Assembly: GCF_025548555.1 (NCBI RefSeq)
Contig: NZ_JAJLPA010000017.1
Coordinates: forward strand, 1-64,000
DNA length: 64,000 nucleotides
Direction of reading: 5' to 3'
Source of the DNA: Sphingomonas sp. A2-49
GTDB taxonomy: Bacteria; Pseudomonadota; Alphaproteobacteria; Sphingomonadales; Sphingomonadaceae
Shown here piece after piece: positions 62,791-64,000 of this stretch. Position numbers and translations under genes: made by a program. The first letter of the stretch is position 1, and each line of letters opens with the position of its first letter. The notes beneath the pieces are model-generated. The model was not told where the DNA came from. It saw only the letters and a program-made list of their open reading frames with translations, and searched no databases.

Positions 62791-63596
62791 TCGCCCGCAT
62801 CCCGGCGCAGGTCGTCCAGCGTATCGGCCAGCTGGTCGTAGCGCCGGATCGTCCCGTCGGGATCGTCGCTCGCCAGATCGCGCGCCTGCCGCCAGCGCCG
62901 GCTGATCGCGGTGAGGTCGCGATTGGCGACGCCGTCCTGCCGGGCGCGCTCGAACGCGCGCCGCAACCGGCCGTCGGCATTCAGCACGTCCTGATAGATG
63001 CACCGGTCCTCCAGGCTTCCGGGTACGCAGCCCGGCAGGATCGTGGCCGTATCGCCGCCGCGCCGTGCCGATGCGGGACGCGCGGCGCGGTCGATGCCGG
63101 CGGACGCACGCGTGGCATCGGACGCAATGCGGGCGGGTGCGCGCGGATCGGCCGCCGCACGGGTCGACGCCGTCGCGGCAAGGCCGGGATCCCCGGCTGC
63201 CTGCCCGACGGGGTCGGGCACATCGACCGCGAGCGTATCGCCGGCGCCGGCGCCGTCGCCAGCACCGACATCCGGTTCGGCCGGCCCCGCTACGGTTCCC
63301 CCGGTCGCCGGCCGCGCCATATCCGATCCCGAGATGCGATAGTCCGCCGGTGTGGCGGACCGCGCGGAGACCATCTGCGGACGCCAGTCGTCGCGCGCAT
63401 AGGTCACGCCCAGCGCCGTCCCCGCGATCAGCACCAGCACCGGCGCGCCGAACATCAGCCAGCGCGACCGGCGCCGCCCGCCGCCGACGATGACAAGGTC
63501 GCGCGACGCGACGGTCGGCGCCGGCCGGTCCGCGAGCGGCCCAAAGATGCGATCCATGTCGGCTGCCACGGATTCCGCCTGCACGTTGATCGACAT
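62787..63596 (-). CDS. Single-pass membrane protein with LprI-like C-terminus
   Basis: A 269-aa protein: a ~45-residue cytoplasmic start, one helix (WLMFGAPVLVLIAGTALGV), a ~110-residue Pro/Ala/Asp-rich low-complexity stretch, then a periplasmic helical domain with two cysteines (CVPGSLEDRCIYQDVLNADGRLRRAF). The two-Cys spacing and the following helix recall LprI/DUF1311 lysozyme-inhibitor-type domains, but this is weak. First gene of a three-gene coupled set with the phosphatase. Confidence 0.6.
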   Translation of the reverse strand: MSINVQAESVAADMDRIFGPLADRPAPTVASRDLVIVGGGRRRSRWLMFGAPVLVLIAGTALGVTYARDDWRPQMVSARSATPADYRISGSDMARPATGGTVAGPAEPDVGAGDGAGAGDTLAVDVPDPVGQAAGDPGLAATASTRAAADPRAPARIASDATRASAGIDRAARPASARRGGDTATILPGCVPGSLEDRCIYQDVLNADGRLRRAFERARQDGVANRDLTAISRRWRQARDLASDDPDGTIRRYDQLADTLDDLRRDAGE

Positions 63597-64000
63597 GGCA
63601 AATCGTCCTTCCTGCCGGCCTATTGCCGCGGAAGACTGTATTTCTGCTTAACCGCGGCCGCCGGCGATGCGCGGCACGCGCGGGCTTTCGGGACCGTAGA
63701 CCTGAAATTCTGCGCGCGCGCGGCGCGGTCATACCGCGTGACGATCGGCCAATCCAGCCGGGGGCCGACCGTTTTCATCGCCGATTAAACGCTCTTCGCG
63801 AGCGATCCCTGACGAAGAGGCCGGCGCATCGCCGCGATGGCCACGACGGCGCCATTCGGGACCATCGCAAGGGCCGGCATCGGCAGCTTCGCCGGTCCTG
63901 ACGCGCCCGGCGCCGAACGATCGCCACCCGACAAACCAGCATGCCGGCCACGGTGCCCGCTAACGCTGCCCGCCTACCACGAGATACAAGTCGTTCGACG
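63597..64000. other. Intergenic region at window end
   Basis: No gene can be supported in these 404 bp. It holds the promoter region for the minus-strand gene at 62787-63596 and a short inverted repeat CTCTTCG/CGAAGAG at 63792-63819. A minus-strand frame ending at about 63960 reads ...LYLVVGGQR and might be the end of a gene lying beyond the window, but it is too short to call. Confidence 0.4.

Noticed and set aside
63623..63901. A 92-codon plus-strand open frame at the window end
   Set aside because: Arg-rich with no recognisable fold and no good ribosome site; looks like a composition artefact.

Overview
This window looks like chromosome from a high-GC alphaproteobacterium of the Sphingomonadales, most likely Sphingomonas or a close relative. 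This is judged from protein character only. The signs are TonB-dependent receptors, an orphan CcrM-type GANTC methyltransferase, a split-alpha proton-translocating transhydrogenase (pntAA/pntAB/pntB) beside a tiny aa3-oxidase subunit IV, a LOV-type photosensor hybrid kinase, and promoter motifs resembling CtrA and EcfG sites. Almost all of the DNA is coding. I see no insertion sequence, prophage, integrase or CRISPR array.

Layout. Positions 1-8400 hold a 5'-cut TonB receptor, a family-2 glycosyltransferase, an MFS carrier, a LOV histidine kinase with receiver domain, a tRNA-Val and a MarR-like regulator. Positions 8500-12200 (minus strand) are a transhydrogenase operon with a hicAB toxin-antitoxin pair inside it. 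Positions 12350-29000 are housekeeping and transport: a sigma-54 response regulator, bestrophin, folP, ccrM, rnhB, thiD, glmM, a DAACS symporter, a POT transporter, nitroreductase, GntR regulator, arylamine N-acetyltransferase, acyl-CoA dehydrogenase and Sua5.

Positions 28826-46734 are a flagellar block. Flagellin fliC (minus) diverges from a long plus-strand run: a FleQ-like sigma-54 activator, then fliE-F-G-H-I-J-K-L-M-N-O-P-Q-R, flhB, fliD and fliS. Many of these genes overlap by a few bases and are probably translationally coupled. Sigma-28-like promoters precede the late genes fliC and fliDS. The rod, hook, flhA, fliA and mot genes are not here.

Positions 46772-64000 carry a CorA-type transporter, a siroheme-synthase-like protein, the lysA / lipoprotein / argH cluster, a TlpA lipoprotein, an isochorismatase-like hydrolase, a DUF429 protein, tRNA-Gln, a Ppx/GppA phosphatase, rlmE, rpoZ, a phospholipase-D protein, a cobalamin-riboswitch-controlled BtuB receptor, an M28 peptidase, a metallophosphoesterase and two poorly characterised membrane proteins.

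The most interesting signals are regulatory or structural: hicAB embedded in the pnt operon; a palindromic repeat that supplies and may mask the pntB Shine-Dalgarno sequence; four GANTC sites clustered just upstream of ccrM; matching CtrA-like sites in front of both sigma-54 activators; and several families of intergenic palindromic repeats, one of which separates fliQ from fliR.
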